Notes under the pieces: model-generated | The model's input: only the letters and a program-made list of their open reading frames with translations | What the model was told of the DNA's origin: nothing | The model's database searches: none | Position numbers and translations under genes: made by a program | Shown here: positions 16,867 to 25,102 of the stretch, one piece after another | Numbering within the stretch: the stretch's first letter is position 1 | How the letters are laid out: every line of letters starts with the position of its first letter | Origin: Pseudonocardia nigra | GTDB taxonomy: Bacteria; Actinomycetota; Actinomycetes; Mycobacteriales; Pseudonocardiaceae | Direction: 5' to 3' | Length of the DNA: 64,000 nucleotides | Assembly: GCF_019396355.1 (NCBI RefSeq) | Contig: NZ_JAHKRK010000014.1 | Location: 1-64,000, forward strand

Positions 16867-18438
16867 CTAGACGGATCGCTCGCGCTCGGCCCAGTACGGG
16901 TCGCGCAGCCGGCGTTTGAGGATCTTCCCGGTCGGCGCCTTGGGCAGGGCGTCGACGAACTCCACGGATCGTGGCTTCTGGTAGGACGCGAGGTGCTGCT
17001 TCGCCGTATCGATGATCTCGGACTCACTCGCGGTGCTCTCCGGCTTGAGCACGACGAACGCCTTGACGCTCTCGCCCCACTCGTCGTCGGGCACCCCGAT
17101 CACTGCGCACTCCAGCACCGCGGGGTGCTGATTGACCGCCTCCTCGACCTGCACGGAGTAGATGTTCTCGCCACCGGAGATGATCATGTCCTTGGCGCGG
17201 TCGACGATGAACACGTACGAGTCGGCGTCCCAGGTCGCGATGTCCCCGGTCCACATCCAACCGTCGCGGATCGTGGTGGCGGTGAGGTCGGGCCGGTTCC
17301 AGTAGCCGAGCATGTTGGCCTCGGACCGGACCACGATCTGCCCGGCGGTCTTCCCGTCCTTCGGCACCGGGACACCGTCGGGATCCACCACCCGGACGGT
17401 GGTGACGAAACCCTCTCGCCCGCAGGAGCGCAGCCGCTCCGGGTGCATCCCCCGCACGGCATCGGCGTGGTCCTCCTGGGACAGGAAGCACATCGTCGTG
17501 CCCTCGGTCTGCCCGTAGCCCTGGATCAAGGTGCAGGGGAACGCGTCGAGCGCCGCCTTCACCACGGTCGAGGGCATGGGACCGCCGCCGTACTGGACGT
17601 TGCGCAGGCTGGAGGTGTCGTAGCCGGAGAAGCCGGGCACCGCCATCATCCAGTTGAGCATCGTGGTGATGCCCAGGAACGCTGAGACGCGCTCGGCCTC
17701 GATGAGCTGCATCGCCGTCGTCGCCTCGAAGTTCATCAGGACGACGGGGCAGCCGTGGCGCAGGTAGTTCATCGAGAGCACGACCGGGATGTGGTACATC
17801 TGCCCGGTCAGCATGTAAACGTCGGTCGGCACGATCCGCTCGGCGACCGTCTGGTTGATCATGCCGAACGACACGCTGCGGTGGCTGTGCAGCGCGCCCT
17901 TGGACTCGCCGGTGGTGCCGCCAGTGTAGAGGATGAAGAACGGGTCGTCGTCCCCGACGTGCGAGGACCACTCCGGCTCGGCTGCCGAGCTGCGAGCGAG
18001 CAGGTCCTCGTAGCTGCCGTCGCCCCCGGTCCCGTACTGCAGCCAGTGCGGCACGTCGACGGCGGCCTGCAGCTGCTTGGCCGTGTCCAGCCACTCGTCG
18101 GAGGCCAGGACGGCGCGCGGCGCGGCGTCGGTGACGATCCGGCCGAGCTCGGGCACGCCGAGCCGCCAGTTCAAGGGCTGGGCGATCAGCCCGGCCCTCC
18201 CCGCGGCGAAGTACAACTCCTGGTACTCGATGGAGTTCTTGGCCAGGATCGCCACCCGGTCGCCCTGCTGGAGGCCCAGCCCCCCGTCGCCGCTGCCGCG
18301 CAGCCCGTTGGCCAGCCGGCGCACGCGTTCGTCGAGCGCGCGCCAGGAGATGCGCCGCCCGCTCGGCGCGTCCACGATCGCGTCCCGGTCCGGGGTGAGC
18401 GCCGCCCACTTCGCCGGGACGGTCCCGATGTTGACCAT
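16867..18438 (-). CDS. AMP-dependent acyl-CoA synthetase (FadD-like)
   Basis: 523-residue ANL-superfamily ligase that activates a carboxylic acid as acyl-AMP and then acyl-CoA. Motifs: the P-loop YTGGTTGESKG (171-181), GYGQTEGTTMCFLSQ, the hinge region WMWTGDIATWDADSYVFIVD with RAKDMIISGGENIYSVQVEE, and PTGKILKR (502-509) with the adenylation Lys505. It follows the SnoaL-like gene by 9 nt as the last gene of the P450 operon that begins at 20102. It would bring the free acid formed after oxidation into the CoA pathway. Confidence 0.93.
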   Translation of the reverse strand: MVNIGTVPAKWAALTPDRDAIVDAPSGRRISWRALDERVRRLANGLRGSGDGGLGLQQGDRVAILAKNSIEYQELYFAAGRAGLIAQPLNWRLGVPELGRIVTDAAPRAVLASDEWLDTAKQLQAAVDVPHWLQYGTGGDGSYEDLLARSSAAEPEWSSHVGDDDPFFILYTGGTTGESKGALHSHRSVSFGMINQTVAERIVPTDVYMLTGQMYHIPVVLSMNYLRHGCPVVLMNFEATTAMQLIEAERVSAFLGITTMLNWMMAVPGFSGYDTSSLRNVQYGGGPMPSTVVKAALDAFPCTLIQGYGQTEGTTMCFLSQEDHADAVRGMHPERLRSCGREGFVTTVRVVDPDGVPVPKDGKTAGQIVVRSEANMLGYWNRPDLTATTIRDGWMWTGDIATWDADSYVFIVDRAKDMIISGGENIYSVQVEEAVNQHPAVLECAVIGVPDDEWGESVKAFVVLKPESTASESEIIDTAKQHLASYQKPRSVEFVDALPKAPTGKILKRRLRDPYWAERERSV

Positions 18439-18447
18439 CTCGGCCTC

Positions 18448-18858
18448 TCAGTAGGGCAGGTCGAGGTAGATGTGCCGGGTGCGGATGCGCCACCCGTCGT
18501 CCTCGCGGACCAGCTCGTCGCGGTACCAGCCGCTGGACAGCACCTTCACCGCGCCGTTCTCGATCGAGAGCAGGGTGAGGTTGCTGGTGGTGGAGGCCTC
18601 GTCGGCGGTCTCCTTGGTGATCAGCAGGTTGCTGATGTTGTGCCGGCGCTGGTCGGTCTGTGACTGCAGCGAGTCGGCGTGCAGCTTGCGGATCGCCTCG
18701 CGGCCCTCGAACGGCCCGATGGTGTCGCCGTCCCGGCCGATCTGCAGCGTCATCGTCGAGTTCTCGGTGAACTGGGCGGCGATGAGGTCCACGTCGTTCT
18801 CGTCGTACCCCCAGGCGGCCCGGCCCAGGACGTTCTCGATCTCCGAGCGTGCGGACAT
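18448..18858 (-). CDS. SnoaL/NTF2-fold protein (nuclear transport factor 2-like)
   Basis: 136 residues: IENVLGRAAWGYDENDVDLI, AAQFTENSTMTLQIG, then SNLLITKETADEASTTSNL and SGWYRDELVREDDGWRIRTR, with a YLDLPY end. This is the one-domain NTF2 fold of SnoaL_4 and dioxygenase beta-subunit-like proteins. It lies between a P450 and an acyl-CoA synthetase, 11 nt after the P450 stop. Actinobacterial terpenoid and steroid clusters often hold such proteins; none of the visible residues fixes a reaction. Confidence 0.82.
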   Translation of the reverse strand: MSARSEIENVLGRAAWGYDENDVDLIAAQFTENSTMTLQIGRDGDTIGPFEGREAIRKLHADSLQSQTDQRRHNISNLLITKETADEASTTSNLTLLSIENGAVKVLSSGWYRDELVREDDGWRIRTRHIYLDLPY

Positions 18859-18869
18859 GGCGGTCTCCT

Positions 18870-20102
18870 CTATGCGGCAGGGGTGAAGGTGAGGCGCAGC
18901 GACGCCGGGGCGCGGGTGAACACGCCGTGCTCGGGCGGCGGCGCGCCGTCGGCGAAGCGGATGTCGTGCATGGCGTCGAGCAGCTGCGCGATCCCGGTGT
19001 CCAGCTCGGTCTTGGCGAGCATCGCGCCGACACAGAAGTGGCGCCCGAGGCAGAACGCGGTGTGGTTGGCCCCGGCGGTGTAGGCCCGGCCTCGGTCGAG
19101 GTCGGTGCGGAAGATGTCGAACTCGTCGGGGTTCGCGTACTTGACGGGATCCCGGTTGGCGGCGCCGATCAGGCAGGTGACCGTCTTGCCCGCCTCGACG
19201 ACGCCACCGGAGAGCTCGACGTCCTCGGCGGGCTGCCGCATGATCATGTGCACCGGTGGCGAGTAGCGCAGCGTCTCGGCGAACGCCGCCGAGACCAGGC
19301 TGTGGTCCTCGCGGACGGCCTGCAGCTGCTCGGGGTGCTGCACGAGGTTGCTCATCACGCTCGCGATGGCCTTGTCGGTGGTCTCCCCGCCCGCTGTGAG
19401 CAGCAGGCTGCAGAACGCCTTGATCTCCTCGTCCGTCATCCGGACGCCGTCGATCTCGGCGCTGCACAGCGTCGAGAGCAGGTCGTCGCCCGGGTTCTCC
19501 CGGCGCGCCTGGATGATCGGGATCATGTAGTCCTCGAACTCGGCCTTGGTGCGCAGGCCGTCGGCGGCGGCCCGCTCGTCCCCGGACAGGTTCGACAGGA
19601 ACGCCATGATCGAGGTGTACCAACGGTGGAAGTGCAGGTGGTCGGCCTTGGGCAGCCCGAGCATGTCCACGATCACGTTGATCGGGAACCGGGTGGCGTA
19701 CTGGCCCACCAGGTCGACCTGGCCGTCGGCCCGGAAGGCGTCGATCAGCGCGCGGGAGTTCTGTTCGATGACCGGCACGAACTTGGTCATCAGGTCCCGC
19801 CCCCGGAAGGCGGGTGCCACCAGGTTGCGGTGCGTGGAGTGCTCGCGGCCCTCCATCTGCAGGATCGTGCGGCCGTGCACCGGCTCGAGCTGCCAGTGGT
19901 AGTTGCGACTGGTGAACACCGGGTCCTTGAACGCGCGCTCGACGTCGACGTACCGGCTGATGATGTAGCTCTGCATCGGCTCGAACCAGATGAGCGGGTG
20001 CTCGTCCCGCATCACGCGGTACGCGGAGTACGGATCGGCCGCGAACTCGGGCGACAGGATGTTCGGTGCCGCGGATGCGGTGGGAGCGGACACGGGAGAC
20101 AC
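18870..20102 (-). CDS. Cytochrome P450 (second)
   Basis: 410 residues. I-helix motif AGGETTD (237-243), with Gly in place of the usual first helix residue; ExxR as ETLR (276-279); haem loop FCLGRHFCVG (350-359) with Cys357. There is no membrane anchor. It heads an operon P450-SnoaL-FadD and is preceded at 20122-20143 by a strong copy of the island palindrome. No ferredoxin is adjacent; it may share the 3Fe-4S ferredoxin at 4453. It is clearly a different subfamily from the P450 at 4664, so two separate oxidations or substrates are likely. Confidence 0.94.
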   Translation of the reverse strand: MSPVSAPTASAAPNILSPEFAADPYSAYRVMRDEHPLIWFEPMQSYIISRYVDVERAFKDPVFTSRNYHWQLEPVHGRTILQMEGREHSTHRNLVAPAFRGRDLMTKFVPVIEQNSRALIDAFRADGQVDLVGQYATRFPINVIVDMLGLPKADHLHFHRWYTSIMAFLSNLSGDERAAADGLRTKAEFEDYMIPIIQARRENPGDDLLSTLCSAEIDGVRMTDEEIKAFCSLLLTAGGETTDKAIASVMSNLVQHPEQLQAVREDHSLVSAAFAETLRYSPPVHMIMRQPAEDVELSGGVVEAGKTVTCLIGAANRDPVKYANPDEFDIFRTDLDRGRAYTAGANHTAFCLGRHFCVGAMLAKTELDTGIAQLLDAMHDIRFADGAPPPEHGVFTRAPASLRLTFTPAA

Positions 20103-20121
20103 CTCCGGGCGTCAATCTTCG

Positions 20122-20143
20122 TTATCTAACGGCCGTTTGGTAG
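20122..20143. promoter_or_regulatory. Palindromic operator upstream of the second P450
   Basis: The left half TTATCTAACGG (20122-20132) joins a perfect right half CCGTTTGGTAG (20133-20143), giving a fully symmetric core AACGGCCGTT. It lies 20 nt upstream of the P450 start codon and could overlap its promoter. Confidence 0.7.
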
Positions 20144-20213
20144 CGGTGAGACTAGCATCACACCCCTGTCCCGACAAGCGCCGCGACCAGGTCGAAACCA
20201 TCGAGTGGGCGGG

Positions 20214-21212
20214 TCAGCGGGCCGGCGTGCGTGCCGCCTGCGCCAGGCCCTCGATGGTCGCGAGCGGACCGTCGAGGTCCCCGGGCTCGGCACCCGGGGT
20301 GAGGACCACGGACAGGTCGACCCCGGCCGCATTCAGATCGCGGGCCCGCCGGGCGACCGTGGCGCCGTCCCCGACCGCGCAGAGCCGGTGCACGGCCTCG
20401 TCGGGCACGAGGGCGAGCGCGCCGCGACGGTCGCCGTCGTGCCACCGCCGGGTCGCGCGATCCAGTTCGGCGAACGCCCCGGCGAAGGAGGCGCGATGGG
20501 TGGGCACCATGGCGTACTGCAGGACCAACCGGCGCAACCGCTGCGTCGCCTCGTCGACGCGCTCGCCGGCGTAGCCCCAGAACGACGCCATCGCCCACAC
20601 GGTGCCCGGTGGGCGGCCCGCCTCCCGCTCGCCCTCGCGGACCAGCGCCAGCTTCGCCGCCACCTCGTCCGGCGGGCACCAGGTGATGAAGACGCCGTCC
20701 GCGATCCGCCCCGCGAGCCGCAGCATCCCCGGGTTCATGGCGGCGAGCACCACCGGCGGCGGGGTCGGCGGCAACAGCCCGGCCCGGAAGCCACGCACGC
20801 GCGGGCGATCCACGCTGACCCGCTCCCCCGCCCATGCCTGCCGGAGCGCGGACACGTAGCCCTCGGCCGTGGCCAGCGGCGCGTCGAACTCCCGGCCGTG
20901 CCAGTCCCGGACGATCGTCGGGCTGCTCGCGCCGAGGCCGGCCAGCACGCGGCCCGGCGCGGCCGAGGCCAGCGTCGCGAAGCCCATCGCGGTGAGCGCG
21001 GCCGAACGCGGGTAGATCCCGGCGATGCCGCTGCCCACCCGGATCCGCGACGTGCCCGCCGCGATCAGCCCGAGCATCGCGAACACCTCGGGACCGGCCA
21101 CCTCGCCAACCCACACGGAGTCGTAGCCGTGCTCCTCGGCGGCACGGGCGAGCCGCAGGTAGTCCGGCGCGGTGAGCCCGTCGTCCACGGGCATGGTCAC
21201 ACCCAGCTTCAC
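20214..21212 (-). CDS. LLM-class flavin/F420-dependent oxidoreductase
   Basis: 332 residues: KLGVTMPVDDGLTAPDYLRL, ARAAEEHGYDSVWVGEVAGP, IAAGTSRIRVGSGIAGIYPR, and MNPGMLRLAGRIADGVFITW. The GSGI-x-x-IYPR loop is common in F420-dependent LLM enzymes, so a hydride-transfer role is more likely than oxygenation (inference). GTG 21212 overlaps the upstream SnoaL stop as GTGA. It is the last gene of the operon flavoprotein-LLM-SnoaL-LLM. Confidence 0.87.
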   Translation of the reverse strand: MKLGVTMPVDDGLTAPDYLRLARAAEEHGYDSVWVGEVAGPEVFAMLGLIAAGTSRIRVGSGIAGIYPRSAALTAMGFATLASAAPGRVLAGLGASSPTIVRDWHGREFDAPLATAEGYVSALRQAWAGERVSVDRPRVRGFRAGLLPPTPPPVVLAAMNPGMLRLAGRIADGVFITWCPPDEVAAKLALVREGEREAGRPPGTVWAMASFWGYAGERVDEATQRLRRLVLQYAMVPTHRASFAGAFAELDRATRRWHDGDRRGALALVPDEAVHRLCAVGDGATVARRARDLNAAGVDLSVVLTPGAEPGDLDGPLATIEGLAQAARTPAR

Positions 21213-21586
21213 CGGCGCGCCACCATCCGGGCCACCGCGCGGGTGTCGTACCAGCTGCTCAGCCGCACGATCACCGCGTCGCGCAGGTCGAACACGTCGA
21301 GGGCGTCGAACTCGACGCCGCGGCCGTCGCGCAGCGTCCCCTCGAACCGGATCTCGGTGACGAGCGTGTCGCCCGCCTCGATCCACCGGGTCACCCGGTC
21401 GTCGTGGCTCGCATAGGCCGCCAGCACGTCCGGGAAGTGCGCGAGCACGGCGGCGCGGCCGATCCGCGGCGGGGCGCCGACCGCGTGCAGCTCGCCGTCG
21501 GGGTGCCACAGCGGCTCCAGGTCGGCGAACCCGTCGGAGTTGATCGCCGCGAAGTACCCCTCGACGGTGTCGCGGTTGCGGCGCAT
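21209..21586 (-). CDS. SnoaL-like protein
   Basis: 125 residues: TVEGYFAAINSDGFADLEPL, WHPDGELHAVG, then TRWIEAGDTLVTEIRFEGTL and VFDLRDAVIVRLSSWYDTRA. This is a compact NTF2 fold of the ketosteroid-isomerase-like type. It sits between two LLM oxidoreductases with one-base and four-base overlaps, repeating the SnoaL-LLM pairing seen at 5898-7618. Confidence 0.82.
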   Translation of the reverse strand: MRRNRDTVEGYFAAINSDGFADLEPLWHPDGELHAVGAPPRIGRAAVLAHFPDVLAAYASHDDRVTRWIEAGDTLVTEIRFEGTLRDGRGVEFDALDVFDLRDAVIVRLSSWYDTRAVARMVARR

Positions 21587-22707
21587 CAGTCCTCCAGGAG
21601 CGTGCGCAGTTGCGACATCGCCGAGAACGACCAGCGCGCGAGCGAGGGATCGCCGAACGCGGTGATGTTCCACATCACCAGGTGCGCCAGCCCGGCCTCG
21701 CGGTACTCGGCGAGCTCCTCGGCCACCTGCTCCGGGGTGCCGCAGAACGCGTAGTGCCGCACCACCTGGGGCGGGATCGCGTCGATGATCCGCAGTGATT
21801 CGGCTCGCTCGATCGCGGTGGGGATGAAGTCGTGGAAACCCGACCCGTGCGACCCGCCGGCGAGCGGTGGCTCGACCCCGAGGTCGCGGAACACCTGCGA
21901 GGGCAGCAGCACGCACAACGCGCGCACCAGCGGCGCTTCGGTGAGCCGCGCGACGGTCTCCTCGTCGGGGCCCATCAGGATGTAGCCGAGCATGCCCGGG
22001 GTGATCCCGGCCGGGTCCCGGCCCGCGTCCTGGGCCGACTGCTCGATCGTGGTGAGGGACTTGCGGTAGTCGGGCGCGGTCATCTTGGTGGGCAGCCAGC
22101 CGTCGGCCTTCGTCCCGGTGAGCCGGAGCATCCGCGGGCCGTGCGCGGCCGTCCAGATCTCCGGTGGGACGCCGCCGTACGGGGAGAGCCCCAGCACGGC
22201 GCGGTCGAGGGAGTGGAACCGGCCGTCGAAGTCGACGGGGCCGTCGGCGGCCCAGAGCAGCCGCATGATGTCGATGCCCTCGCTCAGCCGGGCCACGGGC
22301 GTGTCGAACGGCATGCCGTACGGCGTCACGTTGAGCTTCTCACCGCTGCCGAGACCGATGATCGCCCGGCCCTTCGTGACGTGGTCCAGCGTCAGCGCGG
22401 CCTGCGCGGCCATCGCGGGGTGGCGCCGGATGAGGTCGGTGACGACGACCCCGACCTTGATCCGCTCGGTCTGCGCACCGACCACCCCCATCATGATCAG
22501 CGGGTCGAAGTAGGTGTGCGGATTGGGCTGGACGCCCGCCAGCGGCGTCAGGTCCGGCGTCCACATCGTGTCGGCATGCCAGCCCATGAGGTGGTCGGGC
22601 CACCAGACGGCGTCGAAGCCCTCGGCCTCGCTGCGCTGCGCGAACCGCACCGCGGTGTCGGCCGGGGGCATGATCTGGCCGGGGACGCCGAGCTCGAGCC
22701 GGGCCAT
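21586..22707 (-). CDS. LLM-class F420-dependent oxidoreductase
   Basis: 373 residues: RLELGVPGQIMPPADTAVRF, EGFDAVWWPDHLMGW, AQTERIKVGVVVTDLIRRHP and GRAIIGLGSGEKLNVTPYG. The DHLMGW and GSGEKLN-PYG motifs match phthiodiolone-ketoreductase/methylene-H4MPT-reductase-like members, which use reduced F420. ATG 22707 overlaps the flavoprotein stop by one base. It may reduce a keto or enone group on the substrate; which one is unknown. Confidence 0.88.
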   Translation of the reverse strand: MARLELGVPGQIMPPADTAVRFAQRSEAEGFDAVWWPDHLMGWHADTMWTPDLTPLAGVQPNPHTYFDPLIMMGVVGAQTERIKVGVVVTDLIRRHPAMAAQAALTLDHVTKGRAIIGLGSGEKLNVTPYGMPFDTPVARLSEGIDIMRLLWAADGPVDFDGRFHSLDRAVLGLSPYGGVPPEIWTAAHGPRMLRLTGTKADGWLPTKMTAPDYRKSLTTIEQSAQDAGRDPAGITPGMLGYILMGPDEETVARLTEAPLVRALCVLLPSQVFRDLGVEPPLAGGSHGSGFHDFIPTAIERAESLRIIDAIPPQVVRHYAFCGTPEQVAEELAEYREAGLAHLVMWNITAFGDPSLARWSFSAMSQLRTLLED

Positions 22708-24095
22708 CAGTACCGCCACCCGTCGCCGAAGGTGGCCAGTCGCCGCCCCAGGTAGTCCTCGACGCAGGTCAGCGCGGCGCGGGCGGCCCGGTCGGTGCCG
22801 ATCCCGCGGCTGCGGAAGGTCTCGCTGGCGAAGTACAGGCCCTCGACGTTCGGGGCCCGCCAGTGCGGCCGATACCTGCCGACCAGGCCGGGCATCTGGA
22901 TCACCCCGAACGACGGCTCGAACACCAGGTGCCTGCGCCGCCAGATCGGCTCGGCGAATCCCGGCCACATCGTCTCGATGTCGCGTTCGAACGCGAGGAA
23001 CGTGTCGCGCAGGTACTGCTGGTCCCGTCCCTTCGCGCCGGGGACGACCGCGCCCATCACGTGCAGGTGGGTGCCCGGCGGGGAGCAGGAGGGGTCCATC
23101 GCGGACTGGTCGAACATGAACCCCGAACAGCTCGTGCTCGGCGTCGAGGTCCACGTGGACAGCTCGCGCGGGTCGTACTGCGCGACCGGCTCTTCGGTGG
23201 CGAGGTAGAGCCCCAGCCACGCGATCCGGAACCGGTCCTGGGCCAGGAAGTCGATCTGGGCGGTGTACCACTCGGGCAGCACGTGGCGCGGCACCACGTG
23301 GAGTACGTGCCACACCGGCAGGGTCGAGATCACGCACGGCGCCTCGAGGATCTCCTCCTCGAAGAACTCGTTGGGCATGATCTTCGGCTGCCGGCCGATC
23401 GCGACGCCCACGACCTCGCCGTTCTCCACCACCACCCGCTCCACGCTGGTGCCCAGCCGCAGCTCGCCACCGTGGGCCCTGATCGCGTCGGACAGGTCGG
23501 CCCACATCCCGTCCCAGCCCTGGCCCGGCCAGAACGAGTAGGCGGCGGTCCCCCGCTCCTCGAAGTGCATCTTGCGCACGTAGAGGTTGTCGCTCGCGGA
23601 GTGGTCGTACCAGTTGTCGGTCATGCACTCGAGCACGGAGATGAACTCGAAGAGGTCGATCACGCCCTGGTCGTGGGTGTGCTGGTGGATCCACTCCCGC
23701 AACGACCGGTCGTCCCAGTCGTCGAGCTCGGAGTACGGGGTGTCGACCAGCGCCCTGACGACCTTCTTGAGCTCGGACTTGTCGGTGTAGCGGTCCCGGA
23801 TCGAGCCCCAGGCACCCTTCGCGTTGTCCCAGATCGGCATCTCGCGGCTGACCTCGCCGTGCACGAGCTCCTTGCCGACGTGCTCGAACACCTTGGTGAT
23901 GCCGGACCCACCGTCCTCGACCAGGTGCCCGCCGAGGTTGACCGTGAACCCCTCGTCGGGCACCGCCATCGCCCGCCCACCGAGGTGGGGGCTGCGGTCG
24001 AGCACCACGACCCGCTTGCCCTCCCTCGCCAGCAATGCGCCGGCGGTGAGACCGGCCGCGCCCGCACCGATCACCACGACGTCGTAGCTCGGCAT
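22707..24095 (-). CDS. CrtI/phytoene-desaturase-like FAD-dependent oxidoreductase
   Basis: 462 residues with the dinucleotide fold at the N-terminus, MPSYDVVVIGAGAAGLTAGA, then LLAREGKRVVVLDRSPHLGG and RAMAVPDEGFTVNLGGH. The C-terminal FAD-binding part is VEGLYFASETFRSRGIGTDR. This arrangement is that of the NAD(P)/FAD amine oxidase, CrtI and all-trans-retinol saturase superfamily. It is the first gene of a four-gene operon whose promoter carries an island palindrome (24108). A dehydrogenation or isomerisation of a terpenoid-like substrate would fit, but the substrate is not determinable. Confidence 0.87.
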   Translation of the reverse strand: MPSYDVVVIGAGAAGLTAGALLAREGKRVVVLDRSPHLGGRAMAVPDEGFTVNLGGHLVEDGGSGITKVFEHVGKELVHGEVSREMPIWDNAKGAWGSIRDRYTDKSELKKVVRALVDTPYSELDDWDDRSLREWIHQHTHDQGVIDLFEFISVLECMTDNWYDHSASDNLYVRKMHFEERGTAAYSFWPGQGWDGMWADLSDAIRAHGGELRLGTSVERVVVENGEVVGVAIGRQPKIMPNEFFEEEILEAPCVISTLPVWHVLHVVPRHVLPEWYTAQIDFLAQDRFRIAWLGLYLATEEPVAQYDPRELSTWTSTPSTSCSGFMFDQSAMDPSCSPPGTHLHVMGAVVPGAKGRDQQYLRDTFLAFERDIETMWPGFAEPIWRRRHLVFEPSFGVIQMPGLVGRYRPHWRAPNVEGLYFASETFRSRGIGTDRAARAALTCVEDYLGRRLATFGDGWRY

Positions 24096-24107
24096 GCCAC
24101 CCTCTCC

Positions 24108-24126
24108 CTACCAAACGACTGTTTTA
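24108..24126. promoter_or_regulatory. Operator-like site upstream of the CrtI-like flavoprotein gene
   Basis: The left half CTACCAAACGA (24108-24118) matches the ideal half-site at 10 of 11 positions. The right side, CTGTTTTA, keeps only the central GTTT, so the inner core AAAC-GACT-GTTT is symmetric but the outer right arm is not. It lies 13 nt upstream of the gene start. Confidence 0.55.
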
Positions 24127-24150
24127 CGCTCCCACGGCCCGAGCCGGCCG

Positions 24151-24573
24151 TCAACCGGGGACGACGACCGTCGCCGTCCCCGAGAGTGCGCGGACCGCGG
24201 TGGCAACGCCAGGCCGGAACGCGTCGAGCCACACCTCGCAGTCGGCCAGCAACTCCCCGTCCGACTCCCGGACCGCGGACACCCGACCACCGGCGATCGC
24301 ACGGTCGCCCGCGAACACGGTGGCGGCGAACCGCATCGCCATCGCCCGGATCGCGTCGTCGGAGCCGGCCCACGCGATCAGCACGTTCTGCACGTAACCC
24401 AGGTTCGACGGGCCCTGGTTGACCGCCCGGTCACCCAGTCCGACCGCCCGCACGGCGTCCGGACCGAGGTGGATCGGGTTCGGGTCGTGCAGCAGCGCCG
24501 CCATCAGCTTCATCTTCTCCGGATCGACGGCCTCGACCACCCACTCCGGGAGCGCGTCGCCCACCTGCGTCAC
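24151..24573 (-). CDS. MaoC-like hydratase, C-terminal hot-dog subunit
   Basis: 140 residues with the hydratase-2 motif: AALLHDPNPIHLGPDAVRAV, where D-x-N-P-I-H holds the catalytic Asp and His, then NQGPSNLGYVQNVLIAWAG. This half carries the active site. It is coupled by GTGA to the partner subunit just upstream, which lacks the motif. Together they should form a heteromeric enoyl-CoA hydratase, the arrangement known from ChsH1-ChsH2 in steroid side-chain degradation. The island thus has both a crotonase and a MaoC hydratase. Confidence 0.87.
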   Translation of the reverse strand: MTQVGDALPEWVVEAVDPEKMKLMAALLHDPNPIHLGPDAVRAVGLGDRAVNQGPSNLGYVQNVLIAWAGSDDAIRAMAMRFAATVFAGDRAIAGGRVSAVRESDGELLADCEVWLDAFRPGVATAVRALSGTATVVVPG

Positions 24574-25019
24574 CGTTGCCTCCGCGGAAAGACGAACGAC
24601 GTGCGCACCCGCGCGTCCACTCGGCCGTCGGCGCCCACGAGCTCGATCAGCATCGTCGCGATGTCGAACGCCCCCGTGCGCGCGCCGTCCTTGCGAACGA
24701 CGTCGGCCACCTCGGCGCGGATCTCGTACTCGGCGCCGATCCGCAGCGGGCGGTCGAGGACCATCGACCACTCGCCCAGCATCGGCCCGTCCGCCGACGT
24801 GGCGTGGAACAGCGAGAACAGCGCGTCAAGGTCGATCCCGACGCCACCCTGCGCCGCCACGAAGACCATCAGCGGGTGCGCGGAACCGTCCGGCGCCGGG
24901 GCGGATGCGCCGATCGCGTCCCGCAGCATCCGGTCGACCACCGCCTCCAGCCGCATCCGGCTCCCGGGGAAGCGATGCCCCACCGTTTCCGCGACCTGCT
25001 CCTCGGCCACCGATCCCAT
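24570..25019 (-). CDS. MaoC-like hydratase, N-terminal (FAS1-like dehydratase) subunit
   Basis: 149 residues: RMRLEAVVDRMLRDAIGASA, HPLMVFVAAQGGVGIDLDAL, FSLFHATSADGPMLGEWSM and IRAEVADVVRKDGARTGAF. This is the MaoC_dehydrat_N hot-dog half without the D-x-N-P-x-H active site. It pairs with the next gene. It is transcribed divergently from the broken acyl-CoA synthetase at 25103 across a short promoter region containing an operator half-site. Confidence 0.82.
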   Translation of the reverse strand: MGSVAEEQVAETVGHRFPGSRMRLEAVVDRMLRDAIGASAPAPDGSAHPLMVFVAAQGGVGIDLDALFSLFHATSADGPMLGEWSMVLDRPLRIGAEYEIRAEVADVVRKDGARTGAFDIATMLIELVGADGRVDARVRTSFVFPRRQR

Positions 25020-25071
25020 CGTCGGGCCACCTCCTGCACTCCTTGTCCACCGTCGACCGCCGCTGCTAGTT

Positions 25072-25088
25072 TGTCAAACGATTGGTAG
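25072..25088. promoter_or_regulatory. Operator half-site in the MaoC / synthetase divergent promoter
   Basis: CGATTGGTAG (25079-25088) repeats ten bases of the right half of the 9991-10012 operator. The opposite arm (TTGTCAAA) is degenerate, leaving a small symmetric core CAA-x-CG-x-TTG. It lies about 15 nt upstream of the synthetase ATG. Confidence 0.45.
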
Positions 25089-25102
25089 GTAGGTCGGCGA
25101 CG

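Noticed and set aside
9991-25088. The palindromes as KstR or KstR2 sites of cholesterol catabolism
   Set aside because: The motif CTACCAAACGG-CCGTTTGGTAG does not match the KstR or KstR2 consensus I know, and no characteristic steroid-ring genes (hsaC, kshA, kstD with neighbours) are present.
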